DNA of 64,000 bases from Terfezia claveryi (GCA_015179025.1 WHUX01000192.1:37333-101332), one strand, 5' to 3'. Positions 1-12,236 are shown, counted from the first letter of the stretch. The notes: a model not told the origin generated them from the letters alone. Program-made: numbers and translations.

Positions 1-3000
1 TCATATATTCCGCAAGCGGGGGGTGAGTCCAAAGACGCACAAACTCTTGCTGGAAAAAATATCCCAGAACGGACAACAACTCATGCGCTCTATCCTTCCT
101 TCAATCGATGGTGCGAAGCTGATTCAGACACTTCTCGCTGAGGCACAGGCTGGTGCAGAGATTCAAGCAGTGGGATCTGCAACAATACTCGCGGAGTGGA
201 TCACAGCCGCGGTAGAGCTTTGCAGGGGCTGTTCAGGCAATCATGAACTCCACGCCGAGCTGGCAAAGTGGAATTCTCTTGTCGAGCTTCGAGATTCCCT
301 TACGAAGATCCTCATTACAGATAACAAAAGGCCCTCTGTGACAGCTCTTGCTTTAACCCAAATGAGGGTCCTGTCGGCGGAGGATAAAAAATCCGGAAAC
401 ACTAATTGCCTGGCACCTCCGGATTATCTATCGGTACAAGATTTCAAGAATCTTGAGCTTTTCAACCTACAAGTGCCAACTGGATTAAGCACCCTTGAAA
501 GTGTGATAACAAGACTCCGAGAGCGGGAGTCCTTCTCCCTCTTTCATGTTTTCGTCAAATCTTTCCCATGTGCCCTATGTTTGCGCCGTACTTGTGCTAC
601 TGATACTGTGCCTGTCCTTCCTCGGACGATGCCACGCAAACAATTTACCGTGGACAGTCTTCCAAACTCATTCACCAGCACGCTTCTTGGGTGGCGGTTA
701 GGACCCTGGAAGATATGTCTTTCTGAACACGCCTTTAAAGACCTGCTATTGGCAAATAAGGAAGGTATGTAGAGTATCTGTCAATGGATTTCGTTTTACA
801 GGGTTGTAGTCAGAGGCACGACTAATATATATGATCCCCCGAATTAAATCTTGTTAGGCTACTTGAGTGCCATTGCGAGGAAAATGAAAGAGCTAGCATC
901 AGGACAGTGGGATAAGTCATTAAGGAGGCCGCTTTCGCCGAAAATGATTGAAGAGTGTGGGGGAGTTGTACCGGTTCCGCTGTGGAGAGCTACATACGGT
1001 TCCTTTGGGCGGATTTTGTGGCAGGTTAATGTGGGGTATGATGAGGAGTGTGAAACTGAGTCGCAAATAATCACAGGTAGGAGCCATACACTCCTCGATT
1101 CTTTAACAGGGACTAATGAGAGTAGTGTGGCGGATTGGGACGGCTGATGAGGTTCGTATATCGACTTAATTATTAAACAGTCAAAGACACTGCTGAATAG
1201 CGATAGGTGCGGAAAGATATTTCCCAGGTTGTGCAAATTCAAAAGACGTACACGGTGTCACATGTGCAAAGGTGTCGCTACCAGTGTGGATTCCCATTCA
1301 TTCCGGAAAACTATCCTGTGCCAGATGGTGCAATATCGAACACCTCCCAGAAGGGTGACGGCCAGGGTGCTGCATCTATTGAAGTCATTGGAAGTTTGAT
1401 GAGCAGTAGGTTTATACCTGCTTATTTATTGGATTTTCCACCATGGGATACTGATGGAACAAAGACAAGTTTTATTCTATTACAGGGAAGGTTCTGGACC
1501 GCATCTTTTCCTCCCCCGACGAGATAGAGTTCCCATTTGATATATCTAAGGAAGAAATTGAGATTGTCAAAAAGGCAGATTCAGCTGCCTTTATCCTTGG
1601 TCGGAGCGGAACGGGGAAGACCACATGCTTGCTCTTCAAACTCCTATGCCGGAATATTGCAAGTAGAAACGAAGAAACCCCGATTAGACAGGTAACAAAG
1701 CTTACTTCCTTATTGGTTCATCCAGTAATTGACACAAATAGATTTTTCTCACACGTTCCGGCTTTCTTGCTGAAAGGCTCAGGGATTATCTCCGGCGATT
1801 GATGGAATCCCAATTTGGAAATCCGTCTATGCGTACTAAGATGGAATCCCGAGCACCACCAGAATATATTTTACGAGAGTCCAGAGATCCTTTGGAGGAT
1901 GAAACATTAGATACCCTTGGTGATGACAAGTTTCCTCTCGTTTGTACATTTGATCAGCTGTTCGGTTTTCTAGAGAGGGTTATAAAGTAAGTGCTATCGG
2001 AGGAGATTATATGCTTTCAGCACTAACAATTTCGCAAACAGGCTTACTGACCGAAGCAACTTTGATTTTCCAACGGCTGACGGATCTATGAGTACGCCTT
2101 GGGATAGAACAGTGAGGAGGCTCATTGATTACAATGTCTTCAATTCTCAATACTGGAAGAGGCGTTTCAATGATCGCAAGGATGGCCTTGAGCCGGATCT
2201 TGTTCTTGCCGAAATTCTCGGGATTATTAAGGGATCCACGTCCGCCGAACGTGGTTTTAGGCCCCTCTCGAGGGACGAATATGTGGAGTTTAGTTATCGA
2301 AAGGCACCTGTGTTTACAGATAAAAACTCCCGCAATGCAGTTTATGATATGTACCAGGATTATGAACGACAAAAGTGGTCATTGGGGGATAGAGATGACA
2401 TTGACAGGGCTATACACCTCTTAAACGCATTTGAGAAAGACCGAAATCTCAAAAGCCAAGTTCAAGCTCTGCTCGATGAGGTCTACGTTGATGGTAGGTT
2501 GCCCTACCGAACATTTTTATTCACCTCCTATAAGTACTAAAATGGATACCGTCAATAGAGGTACAGGATAATAAATTACTGGAAATGGATCTCTTGTTTA
2601 CTCTGGTGCGAAACCCTTATGGGATACATTTTGGTATGTGAAAAGATATATGTGCATAGCAATATGTAGATTTGGCTAATTATGTTACAGCCGGTGATAC
2701 TGCTCAATGTATTTCGAGAGACAACACATTTCGCTTTGAAGACATCAAGGCACGATTCTATGAACATTTTATTTCATTGGCTAAAGATCTTGGGAAACCT
2801 GCCTGTGCAAAAGCGGAGTTGATTAAACTACCCAAGAATTACCGATCCCATCAAGGCATTCTTTCTTTGGCAGCGGATATTGTGGATATGCTTTGCAATG
2901 GTAAATTGCGGAGCCACGATATTTCACAGATTGTTATTGTGTACTGACAACGTCTGAACTAGGCTTTCCGGGACAGATAGATGTTCTCCCCCGAGAAGTA

Positions 3001-6000
3001 GGCTCCTATCCCGGAGTAAAACCAACAATGTTCGGTAAGAGAGCGTTATTACATATGTTAGGGGGCAAACAGAATTAATGATTTGGTTCAGTCGGTTTTG
3101 ATTATAAAATACTCGCTCGAGACACAATGCCAGGGACGGAGCAAGCACTCAGTGATTTTGGGGCCGAGCAGGTGATTATTGTCAAGAATGACATGATCAA
3201 AGCAGAGCTGAAGAAGCATCTCGTATCGACGTTGATATTGACAATCTATCAAAGCAAGGGTCTGGAGTTTGAGGATGTGATTCTTTACAACTTCTTCTCC
3301 GATTCCATGTGGGATAATATTCGCCTACCGACATTAGAGCTACTATTGGCCAAGGATTCAGCGGTGAGACTTGACAAGACCAGATATGCGGTCCGCAGCC
3401 ATGACCTTTCAACTATGTGAACGTTCTGACTGGGTATCTGAGCAGGGTCTATGTTCCGAGCTGAAGCACCTGTATGTTGCTGTCACGAGGGCACGAAAGA
3501 ACCTATGGATGGTGGAACATAACAAGGCTTCTGTACAAAATATTGTCATGCTATGGACTGGTGATGAGCAAGTCAGAGGGCCACTTGTGTCATGTGTGGA
3601 TGTTGATGATTCAAGGGTTAGATTCTTACCTATCCACCCTTCTCGTAACTGGAGATTAATTGTTACAGGCCGAAGAAACAGCAAGAACCATCATTAAACC
3701 AGGGAAATCCACAAGCCCAGAAGCTTGGAGGAATCAAGGCGAAATGTTACTTCAACGAGGGTTGTACGAGGACGTAAGTTATAAACTTTGCCTTTGAATG
3801 ATTGTATTTAATGATTATATAACTTTGAACTAGGCCGGGTTGTGTTTCCGAAAAGCAAACTACAAGCAGGGTGAAGACCTTGCTGAAGCGTACCAGTTGT
3901 ACGAGACAGCAAGTCGATTGGATGTCGGTGCATCTAGTCAACAAGCAAAGAAAATTTTTGGAGAGGCAGCCAAACTATTTGAAGATTCACTATTCATCCA
4001 AAAAGCAGCTGAAACGTGGGGCGCTGCGGAGCAATATGGAAAGGCGGGGGAAATATTAAGGGCACATAAAGAATATGGGAAGGCAGCATTATGGTATAGG
4101 CGAGACAAAGATTTCCTGCAGGCAGCACAATGCCATCACATGGCAGAGCAACATGATGAGGCAGTCAAAGATTACCGCAAGGGAGAGCATTGGGCGCAGC
4201 TCGTGGAATATTTGGAACAGTTTGTTGCACTGGTTTTATGTGACTGCCTATTGGAAAGCTAACACGACATAGATACCAGGAATACATCAGCGACAGCATC
4301 AAGACACGATATTCAACCCTCATCAACCTCCTATTACATCGTGGTGACCTTCCGGAGGCCCTCCTTCCTACAGCGCTCGAGACCCTAGGCGATGAAAATG
4401 CGAAAGAAGACTTCTACAAGAAATTTGAAAAAACGGAGGACTTGCTCACGTTTTATTCGGAGCACAAGCGGTATCATGACTATTTTAAGCTTGCACTACG
4501 CGAAGGGAAGTTTGAAGAAGCTGTCCTCATGGGAAGTGAATCCCGAGTCGCGAAGGATATAGGTTCCAAAGTTCCACCAGAGGATCTTTTAATCCTCTAT
4601 AATGGTGTGATGGCTGGGTATACATGGTCTTCCATTCAATTTGATCTAAATAACCTGTTTGAAGCAAAAGTGCCACTGAACATAACCAGGCTGCCAGCCC
4701 ATGCCATTCCTGAACTCGGACAAAGCTCGGTTCCGGAACTACGGGGGCCTGGGTCTGGTTGGCAGGAATTATTAGATTGCCTCAAGAGGGCTGGAGATAA
4801 TTTGCGGCTTCCCCGGCAGCGGCTGAATGTATATTCGGGGAAATTTTTCCGCGTTTTTGGAGATGAGTTTCTGGATCTTGTGGTGGGTTGCCCCTGACCG
4901 TAGAAAATGCCGCCCGGTAACTGTTTTGCAGGCACTAAAATACTTGTGTTAACATAGGAATTCTTACGTTTGGATACAACACTTCGTCATAAGCTCTCCC
5001 AAGCGGCAGAAATGGCCCAGCTACCAGCCCTTACCATACAGAAATTTGCGTCCCTCTCCGGTGACTTGCTCAGTGAGAGGAAACCATCTACAAACCTAAT
5101 CACCAGCCTCGGAGGCCTGGTATTCTCTCATCTTCAAGATCAAGTTATGATCCTCAAGTGGTCTCCTCTATTCTCTATTGTGTCCAAGAAGGACTCTACT
5201 CAAGCTCACCAGAACAGTGGTAGTTATGAACATTTTGTACTCACGCTGAAGCAGACTATTGCTGCCCTCACTGAATGGTTGGTGCCTATCGCAGCTCGCA
5301 TAGTACCATGTACTTTGCTGCGTATGCACACTCTTCTTATAGTGCACGCCCAGGATCCATGTTTCCTGGCATTACAAGGTAATTGTTTGGTGGTTGCTAC
5401 TTCGAGGGGGGATGGCAGTGTCAACGCTGACAATCACAGGCCTATGCCGAAAACAGCCAGATTTGTGTAATCATGGGGTCCATACAAAATTGCCCTCAGA
5501 TGAAATTCAAACCAATATTTGGGTGTGTACCTTTCCCTAAGTAAAGTTGGTTGGATCAATTGTGACTTCTGTTCATCATAGGCTTTGCTTGATGCTGCTG
5601 GATTGTACTGCGCCTCAGGACGATTGTATCACCACCGCAAGTTCCAAGAGAGCGACTCTATAATGTATCATAAGAAAGGTAAACTAATACAAATGCGGGT
5701 GATGTTTTTTGCATAAACTAATAAGACATAGGACGTGCATTCTTAGAGAAATTATTGAAAGAATTAACTTATATTTCCCCATTATTGAATGACAGTGAAC
5801 TGCAGCTAGAGATTTGGAGGATAATTTTAGGGGAAAATAGCAAATCCCAATGGGCCCTTGTACGAGATGGGCTTGCATCATTATTCTTTCACCGCCTAAG
5901 ACCCAAGGAATGGGTTGAGCGGGGGACTGTCTCAGCACTTCTAGAGGAGAGGAGTCTCGCAAATCGACTAGGTCTGTCAAATGAACCCTGACCATTAGGT

Positions 6001-7676
6001 TCTATCGGAGTGTATGATTTGCTGACATCGGCATCATAGGTGTAATGCCATGGTTCCTGCAATTTCTGGGATATAGGAGCCGGATCGATCGTGAGGGTCT
6101 GGAGAGGTATGACTTCATCAAGGAATGCAATAGTTTGCAGCCTGCCGAGGTGGCTAAATACGACGGTTTTACTTTGGTATTTTTAACACCGGCCCTATCC
6201 TTTGTTAAAAAAAAGTCTAAGTGTAGTGCACCATAGGTTCACCGCATAGGCAAAGTTACAAAGACTATCATGGCCCAGTCAGCGCAAGCGTTACAGTCAT
6301 TCCATTCTGTTCTCTCATTGTATGAATATCTCACTCTGGAGCTGGTAAGTTCAAGTCCGTATCTCTAATGCACTCAATGGCTAACCAGTCACCACTGCGT
6401 CTAAAAGATTAATCGCACTCTGCGGATTGAGCTCCTTGTGCCTCGGTCACAACAGCAATTTATCCGAGACCTCACGCAAATGCCTCATCCATCTGATGAG
6501 GAAAGGAATAGCCTCGAGCACTGCCTGATCCAGCTTTTGAGCGACCTTTGCGATCTGCTTTTAAACTTCGGGACTGAATATTGGAGACTCAGGTTGAATC
6601 GGGATTATTCAAAGCAACATAATCTGGAATCAGATTCGAACCCTGAAGCGTTGTTCTTTGCATGCGGGAGGCCACTCTGGAATGGAAACCGATACATGGT
6701 TCGGCGAAGCCTGGACCACCTGGCTCTTTGCATGATTAACTTGGGTGTTGGTCGCTCCCAGGTTCTGCCAATGGGTTATAATAAGTTGGGTAACAAGATT
6801 AAGGAGGTAGGTGCAAAATAGTTGGTGAAGTTAACTTCAAGTACTGATGCCCTTCATTTCTAGGTATTCGAGAAATGGGGTTCAATTCCGGGACCGAGTC
6901 AATCAACACCGGTTCACTGGAGCCGCAATTTCAAACCGGAGCTAGTCGCTAGGGAGCTTGCCGATGCTTATTGGACCTACAACAAGGAAGAACTACTCAT
7001 TATTAGAACTGCCAAGCGCGGTTCTCGTTTCCAGTTCTTACCCGGTTCTAAGCTTCGCCAAGTAGTAGTGGGAGAGCAGCAGCATACCTCAGCCCAAACG
7101 ACTTTAGAGAAGACACAAATGTTGGAGCTTGGCGAAGAGGCAACTGCGGCTTCTAAAATCAGTCAGTGGTGGAGGCGATGTAGCATGAGGCTCCAGGCAC
7201 GTAGGGCAAATGCATTGGAACGAGCCAAATCACTGTCCCAAGGCCGAAAGGCTCAAGCCAAAGTGATGGTTAACGATATCATTGCCTCCCGCATGACTTC
7301 CCGGTACAGAAAGCACAGAAATATTCTTAGCGACCATGGCGTATCGTTACTTGGCGGTATTCTCGACCTCAAAGGGTTAGTGAGGAGAACCCATGACATG
7401 GCAATGGAGTTAGTCGGGGGTAAGTACAAACTGAGCAGTACGGGGGTTGAAGATCTTCAGGATATTATTGGGCTTTTGGAAAAGAGGAAGGACTTGCTGG
7501 AAGGGACTGAGGCAATGTTTGCCGACGAAACGGAGGTTCAATTGTTGTTCGAGACGACAGTGGGGAAATTGGAAGAAAAGATGGACCGAGCATTATGGTT
7601 ACTAGGAACCTATCAGGGTGAGGTCAAAAGGTGGGCCAGGAATATGGAAGAGTGGAGAGGGAACAAGTCTCGGTAA
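1..7676 (+). CDS. TRANK1-like SF1 (UvrD/Rep) helicase with TPR-like repeats; spliced, 5' end outside window
   Basis: A single spliced gene explains the run of plus-strand coding segments. Reading is open through base 1, so the start lies to the left. Helicase motifs appear in order: Walker A GRSGTGKTT (1599-1628), motif II VDEVQD rebuilt across the intron at 2494-2558, motif III GDTAQ (2693-2707), LPKNYRSHQ (about 2830), TIYQSKGLEFED (about 3240-3275) and motif VI LYVAVTRARKNLW (about 3470-3508). From about 3680 to 4220 the protein is helical and TPR-like (repeated EYGKA / YGKAGEI / DFLQAAQCH units). A long helical C-terminal part ends at the stop at 7676. This order (ATPase core, then TPR-like region) matches fungal homologues of TPR and ankyrin repeat-containing protein 1. 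Function is inferred: ATP-driven action on nucleic acid, partner unknown. About 15-20 exons are likely; the exact borders of the weaker exons (1075-1210, 2900-3110, 4890-6440) are not settled. No stop falls inside the exons I could join, so the gene is probably intact. Confidence 0.8.
2494..2558 (+). other. Predicted intron inside helicase motif II
   Basis: The donor GTAGGTT and acceptor ..CAATAG frame a 65-bp intron. Joining the flanks restores the codons for VDEVQD, the Walker B/DExx signature expected here. This supports both the intron and a working reading frame. Confidence 0.75.
3391..3445 (+). other. Predicted intron before helicase motif VI
   Basis: The 55-bp interval starts GTCCGC and ends CTGAGCAG, with a CTGAC branch-like site. 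Splicing joins DKTRYA to GLCSELKHLYVAVTRAR in frame, the usual sequence around motif VI of this family. Confidence 0.75.
3774..3833 (+). other. Predicted intron at the start of the TPR-like region
   Basis: Donor GTAAGTT and acceptor GAACTAG frame a 60-bp AT-rich intron. Splicing joins ..RGLYED to AGLCFRKANYKQG in frame, where the TPR-like helices begin. Confidence 0.7.
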
Positions 7677-8241
7677 TGTAGACAGTTGAAAAGAGGGAAG
7701 TTGGAGTAAGGAACTATCTAACTAGTTCTCCGAATGTTTGAGCTTCGGAGATATTGCGGGGCGGACTTGTATCTTTGTATTATTATAATGACATTGTTCT
7801 TTCCTATAGGGACAATTGCTCATCTCAGGGTGCGAACTTTCTGAATTTAATTATGGTGAAACTGCAATGAAAAATGTTGGAAAGAAATTTCAGCTACTGC
7901 CCGTGCCTCCACAGTGTACTTGGCTGTAAGGTACATAAATAGGAATCTAACTTGTTGGAATGATTTTAACACGGTGTAGGCAACTACTCTGGTTGGTAGG
8001 CAACCTACCCTCGTTTCCAGTCTCTAGGCAACCAGAATATGGTGTAGTGCAACCTGACAAGGTGTAGTATAGTACCGGTATGGTACTCGTGCCTAACAGG
8101 GGTTCCCCTTAGCGCCTTCGTTTTCACTCCGCCTCCAGCACTCGCTCTCTGCGAGCGCCCGACACCTCAACGGGCATCATAGCACAACGGCCAAATTTTC
8201 CCACTTCAACGACTATTAGAGCTCAACCGCCAAAATTCACG
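7677..8241. other. Intergenic region between host gene and first transposon relic
   Basis: No coding signal is seen. The stretch 7970-8070 contains the word GGTGTAG three times. It may be the helicase 3' flank followed by the 5' end of the pogo-like element that starts coding at 8242. No terminal repeat could be fixed. Confidence 0.4.
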
Positions 8242-8480
8242 ATGTCAACCCCCACCCCCACATCTCACAAGGTTATAGAGCAGTATAATAATATCGAGGC
8301 GCGGATACAGCAAGCTATTGAGTATCTTTCTACTGGAGAAAAACCAAATATTTCTGCGGTGGCATGAGAATTCTTTGTACCAAGGGAAAGACTCCAGGCC
8401 CACTATAATGGAATCCAATCATGAAATGAGTGACCAGCACCCAACAGAAAGCTTACTGAAGCAGAAGAGCTTGCAGTATA

Positions 8481-9199
8481 CAGACGACTCTCGTTAGAAG
8501 CATACCTATCGTCGGGACGGAGGGAATATGCTTATAACCAATATATGCTTATAGCTAGAGAAATTTATTACTAGGTAAGAAAGCCTGCGGAAGGACACCA
8601 TAAATAGTAAACATGCATACAAATAACAGAGAGACATCAGGAAGAGGAGGAGTATGCTCCGGAAGGACCCAAAAAATCAGTTATCCTGTGTTGGACATGC
8701 TGCCGCCTGCGTTCCATCTCCTGGATCTACATCGGAGGGCCCTCGGGGACTTTTCGGATTGAGGATTTAACTAATTTGAGAGTATGTAAGCTCCTTATTG
8801 GGGTTTTGTGCTACAAACCAGCGTTTAATATAGCGCCAGGTAGTCCCCGGGTTTTCTGCAGCAAACGTCTGGATAGCTTGTCGCTCATTCTCTGACCATG
8901 CTTGTCGTTGCCTCGTTGCGAACATGTAGAGATCCATGAGAATTAGGCATTTGAGCTTGTCGAGTAAATAGTAGTAAGGGTTGTTCCTAGTATGTTACTA
9001 TAGATTCAACTTGTACGTTAATTTCTTATCGATAAACATCCAAATATGGCAAGGCGCTTCTCTTGTTACAAGCATATGTATGGTGACTAAGCCAAAAAAA
9101 TAGTAACGAAAATATGCTTATTTATATGTGGGACTGCCGACGGTATGCTTGTAACCAATATATTCTTATATCTGATATGCTTGTAACGAGAGTCGTCTG
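8481..9199 (-). mobile_element. 719-bp TIR element with TA target duplication (deleted Tc1/pogo-type)
   Basis: The element starts CAGACGACTCTCGTTA and ends with its inverse; about 24 bp match with one difference. It is flanked by TA on both sides (8479-8480 and 9200-9201), the Tc1/mariner/pogo duplication. Taking it out with one TA restores a continuous transposase frame (AVY joined to KYIDRF) in the host relic. Subterminal words such as AAGCATA and ATGCTTATAACCAATAT recur near both ends. The size is too small for an autonomous element, but it keeps part of a transposase on the minus strand. Confidence 0.85.
8767..8937 (-). pseudogene. 56-codon transposase N-terminal fragment inside the 719-bp element
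   Basis: The frame starts MDLYMFATRQRQAWSENERQ and ends ..NKELTYSQIS at TAA. Beyond the stop the same frame reads ILNPKSPRGPSD, which looks like the continuation of the same protein. Spaced helices with W..YIKRWF resemble the N-terminal DNA-binding part of CENP-B/Fot1-type transposases. This is inference from pattern, not from a database match. The catalytic domain is absent, so the carrier is a deletion derivative needing a helper. Confidence 0.5.
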
Positions 9200-9334
9200 T
9201 ACAAGTATATTGATCGCTTTGATAAGATGGGACTTTCTGCTCGCCTTCCTATGATTGTTGAGTGCGCAAATTCTATTTTAAGATGGAATCATACTAGTGA
9301 CAATGATCCACCACCAGTAGTAGGGGAACATTAG

Positions 9335-9671
9335 ATCCAGCATATTTTAAAGTGATATCCAGAGCATCAGCAAAAATAAATGTGCGTCAGGACGTACCAC
9401 CAAGCGGCCGGACGCGAGTTTGCGTCCTGTGCGTGCTATGCGTCCGGACATCCCCATTTTGTCGTGACACAATCTGGACGTCACTAGCGCCCCCGCTGCG
9501 TCGCAACAAAATCCTGCCGCGATTAGTCACTGCAATGCGGTTTCTTGCCAGTATTCCGTCAGCAATCTGACTTAGTCTATGTTACTTCCTAGATGTCACG
9601 TATGTGATTTACAACATCAAACCCTTTGACTATGATACATTCTATTCAACTTCTTTTACTGTTCTGCTAGC

Positions 9672-9677
<6 letters not shown>
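9335..9677. other. GC-rich unassigned block, then AT-rich spacer
   Basis: 9370-9570 is much richer in CpG than its surroundings (GGACGCGAG, GCGTCCGG, GTCGCAAC). It holds a 72-codon open frame that resembles nothing I know. It could be the untouched end of another repeat. No terminal repeats or coding evidence were found. Confidence 0.3.
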
Positions 9678-9702
<25 letters not shown>

Positions 9703-9712
9703 TAATTTTTTT
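9678..9712. repeat. (TA)n tract followed by T-tract: 3' end of a minus-strand LINE
   Basis: A (TA)n run passes into a T-run. Read on the minus strand this is an A-rich tail, as expected at the 3' end of a non-LTR retrotransposon. The downstream sequence recurs behind a longer T-run at 62992-63240. Confidence 0.6.
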
Positions 9713-10980
9713 AATACTTGGTACTCCTATGCTGCCCCGTTAGGGGGGCTATGAGGAGCCACACGGAAACCCGGTGGATTCAAGGGAGAGGCAAGTTAAT
9801 CTGCCAACCCCACGCAAACTAAAACTAAATACACGGACAGAGACGAGGCCCCATGCTATCATTAACGGACTAGCCGATGACTCGGAGGCCTGACTGAGCT
9901 CCCCCCCCCAACTTGACAAACTGCAGGACTCCCGGAAAAGAGAACTAAAAAGACTAACTTGTGGACTGAAACAAAGGGGACTCGTAAATAATCTCCAAAT
10001 ACCGTGTAGAGAGAGATGAACTAAATTCGACTAACTTGTGGACTGAAATAAGGGGACTCGTAAATGACTCCAGCCTGCTGTGCCAGTTCCGGCGGCCTTT
10101 ACTCCTCTCTTCCGGCATAGGAATTACTCCGCAGCCGGCTAGCCACCGGGGGGGCGGCTTCCTAAGAAGGATCGCACCGCCCACTCCCAGTGCCGTTTAA
10201 GTGAACTCGCGGAATAGTAACCCCAAGAAGGCCTCCGTGGCCTCATATGTCTCTTCACCCTCCTTTCTCCATTCCGGTCTGTCGAGCTCTTCCCAACTGC
10301 TCTTTTCCCCCAACAGGACTCTCCGATGCTGGTCGAAGCGTGGGCATTTAAAGACGATGTGCTCTCCTGTCTCAGTAGGGTGTCCGCATGCGCACTATAC
10401 TAATTCCGCTTTGCCGATATGGTGGAGCCAGCTCTTCTGTGGACCTCTGTTCGTCCGCATCCATGTAAGGCTGAGAGGGCATGTCGGTTCTCGCTTCTTT
10501 GCGGGTGGCTTTGGAAGATGCGCAGAGACCTCCTTCTGTTATCGTTTGTCTGTGGCCGGTGACCTCTCCTAAGTGAGATTAAAGGCAAGCGATCCGGTCT
10601 ACTTCCTCATTCCCTGGGATTCCAAGATGGCCCCTGACCCATGCCAGCTGGAGATCTCTATGTGGGTTGGAGGCTAGTTGAGCCTAGATTTCCTTTTCGA
10701 TGCCCGAGTGGGGAGGGGACCCTGTGCTCATATTGTGTACTGCTTGGATTGCCGCTTGTAAGTCTGAGAGGATAGTTAGTATAGCTGTATCCTCTAGACT
10801 CAAGGCTAGTTGTATTATAAAGAGTTCACCAGCTGCTACTATAGTATGGCTTCCCAGGAAGCTGTCATAGTCCCCCTGGAAATTTTCTGTCTGGTCTTTA
10901 CTATAAACTCTACAAGCTGCTACTTCTTGTGATTCTGTATTATCTATGTAATAAGCTCTCTAACCCTTCTTTAGAATAGA
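9713..10980 (-). pseudogene. Tad1-like LINE: RNase H and C-terminal zinc-finger portion plus 3' UTR
   Basis: On the minus strand 10960 to 10570 reads as an RNase H domain (..DNTESQEVAACRVYSKD.., GELFIIQLALS, LSDLQAAIQAVHN, then WVRGHLGIPGNEEVDRIA with the late conserved His/Asp region). 10400 to 10200 reads CACGHPTETGEHIVFKCPRF, the Cys/His C-terminus typical of fungal Tad1-clade LINEs, ending ..FLGLLFREFT. In this clade the RNase H follows the reverse transcriptase; here the upstream RT lies in the AT-rich block to the right and is ruined. The 3' UTR (9713-10200) is shared with 63010-63240. A stop interrupts the frame after VDRIAC. Confidence 0.75.
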
Positions 10981-11531
10981 GTTGATTTCTACTATGTAGG
11001 AGCGTATTTGTTTAAAAAGCTTAAATGTATAAGCAAAAGTTTTTCAATAAATTAGAGGAAAGTCTATAATATCTTCTCTATTGTTCTATAATAACTTATC
11101 TATATCTATGTTATTTAAAAAAAAAGTTTTTAAAATAGTTGTTTTGATATAGTATAAGTTATTTATATAATACTAAAAAGTATGTATTTAATAAATATAT
11201 CTTTACTTACTAGTTACTTGTTTTAACTACTTTAGCTATCAAAGAATACTTTATAATTTTTAATCTATCTTATAATTAGAGATCTATCTTAGAGTTTAAT
11301 AGCTAAAACTAAAATATCTTATTATAATTCTTTATAGAGCTTAATATTTAGGTTAATATATTAGTTAAAAAAGTTCTTATTATAACTTTTATAACTTTAC
11401 TCTCTATATTAGAATACTTTATATATATTTAGTATAAAGGTAGTAAAAACTAATCTTGGTAGGGTATAAATTATAAACTAGTTCAAGTATTACCTATATC
11501 ATAGGTAATAAGAAATATATATTAAGGTAAT
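10981..11531 (-). pseudogene. AT-rich, RIP-like continuation of the LINE reverse transcriptase
   Basis: The DNA turns extremely rich in TA dinucleotides. The minus strand near 11080-10960 still shows a faint frame (REDIIDFPLIYRKTFAY, FKQIRSYIVEINSIL) running into the RNase H. Beyond about 11100 it is full of stops. The pattern fits RIP-type C-to-T decay of the upstream LINE coding region, though another AT-rich origin is possible. Confidence 0.45.
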
Positions 11532-11736
11532 CTTAACAAGGGCTTCAGGAGACAAAGTGACTAAGAGGTATATTTGAATAGTAGGTAAGGAGATTACATA
11601 TGTAGGAATACTATATATATGATAGAGGGAAGCTAGGACAGAGTAAAAGTAAGAGGTATGAGATATATAGAAGTGGTTACTATATATATTAAAAGGAGGT
11701 AGCTATGCTGCAGAATTGTTTATAAAGGTAAGACAT
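11532..11736 (-). repeat. RIP-decayed gypsy LTR, left part (split by element O)
   Basis: The bases align with the start of gypsy-3/4 LTRs (the GGGCTCTGGGGGACAAGGTG region appears here as GGGCTTCAGGAGACAAAGTG), with many C-to-T and G-to-A changes. It stops at the 5-bp target GACAT, where element O begins, and resumes at 32336. Confidence 0.65.
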
Positions 11737-12236
11737 TGTAACAGCATAAGTCATTGGCTATGGCTATAACTAAAGACTTGACTACAAGGAGTGCATGAAG
11801 ATAGAACTATAACTATAGATTGAAGTATTAAGATAAAAGGCAGAGTCTATATTACCAATGTTATAATACAAGACATTGCGTGAAGAACAAGAACAAGAAA
11901 TAACAACTATAGCTTCCTATATATATGATTGCCATAGCCAAAAAAGTGGCGCCTAACTAACTTGATATTACTTACGATTACAGGTGATACTCCGTGATCC
12001 ACTTCTCTAATCTCTTCTAGTATTAAAATACTTGCCTGGCAGTACCAACTCAGCTGAAAAGGCCTACTATTAGCTGATACTCGAACAAGTTTGTTCGAGT
12101 GTCAAATACTATGCTAATACTCGAACAAGCCTATTTGGGTATCAAATACCTCGCAAGTAAATTCAAATACTGCACTGACACTTGAACAAGCCTATTTGGG
12201 TGTTAAATACCTTGCAAGTAAATTAACACCATGACA
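11737..12236 (-). repeat. Element O 3' LTR (500 bp)
   Basis: It starts TGTAACAGCAT and ends CACCATGACA on the plus strand; same length as the partner at 31836-32335. It contains a repeated motif with AACAAG..TTCGAGTGTCAAATAC units and a TATATATA box. The purine tract AAGGAGGGGATAC (minus strand) adjoins it at 12237-12249. Confidence 0.88.

Larger units (their letters stand above)
8242..9334 (+). pseudogene. pogo/Fot1-like transposase N-terminal relic (HTH, CENP-B type), split by an insertion
   Basis: The sequence starts MSTPTPTSHKVIEQYNN, then a helix-turn-helix like that of fungal pogo-type transposases (..EARIQQAIEYL..NISAVA, stop, EFFVPRERLQAHYNG). Later comes NRKLTEAEELAVY, which runs straight into KYIDRFDKMGLSARLPMI once the 719-bp insertion at 8481-9199 and one TA copy are removed. 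In this family these helices bind the element's terminal repeats; the DDE catalytic domain should follow but is missing. Decay is clear: an in-frame TGA after NISAVA, a frame disruption near 8415, and a stop at 9332-9334. It is a dead fragment. Confidence 0.72.

Noticed and set aside
9352..9570. 72-codon open frame as a host gene
   Set aside because: No recognisable domain, no intron or start context, and it lies between transposon relics.
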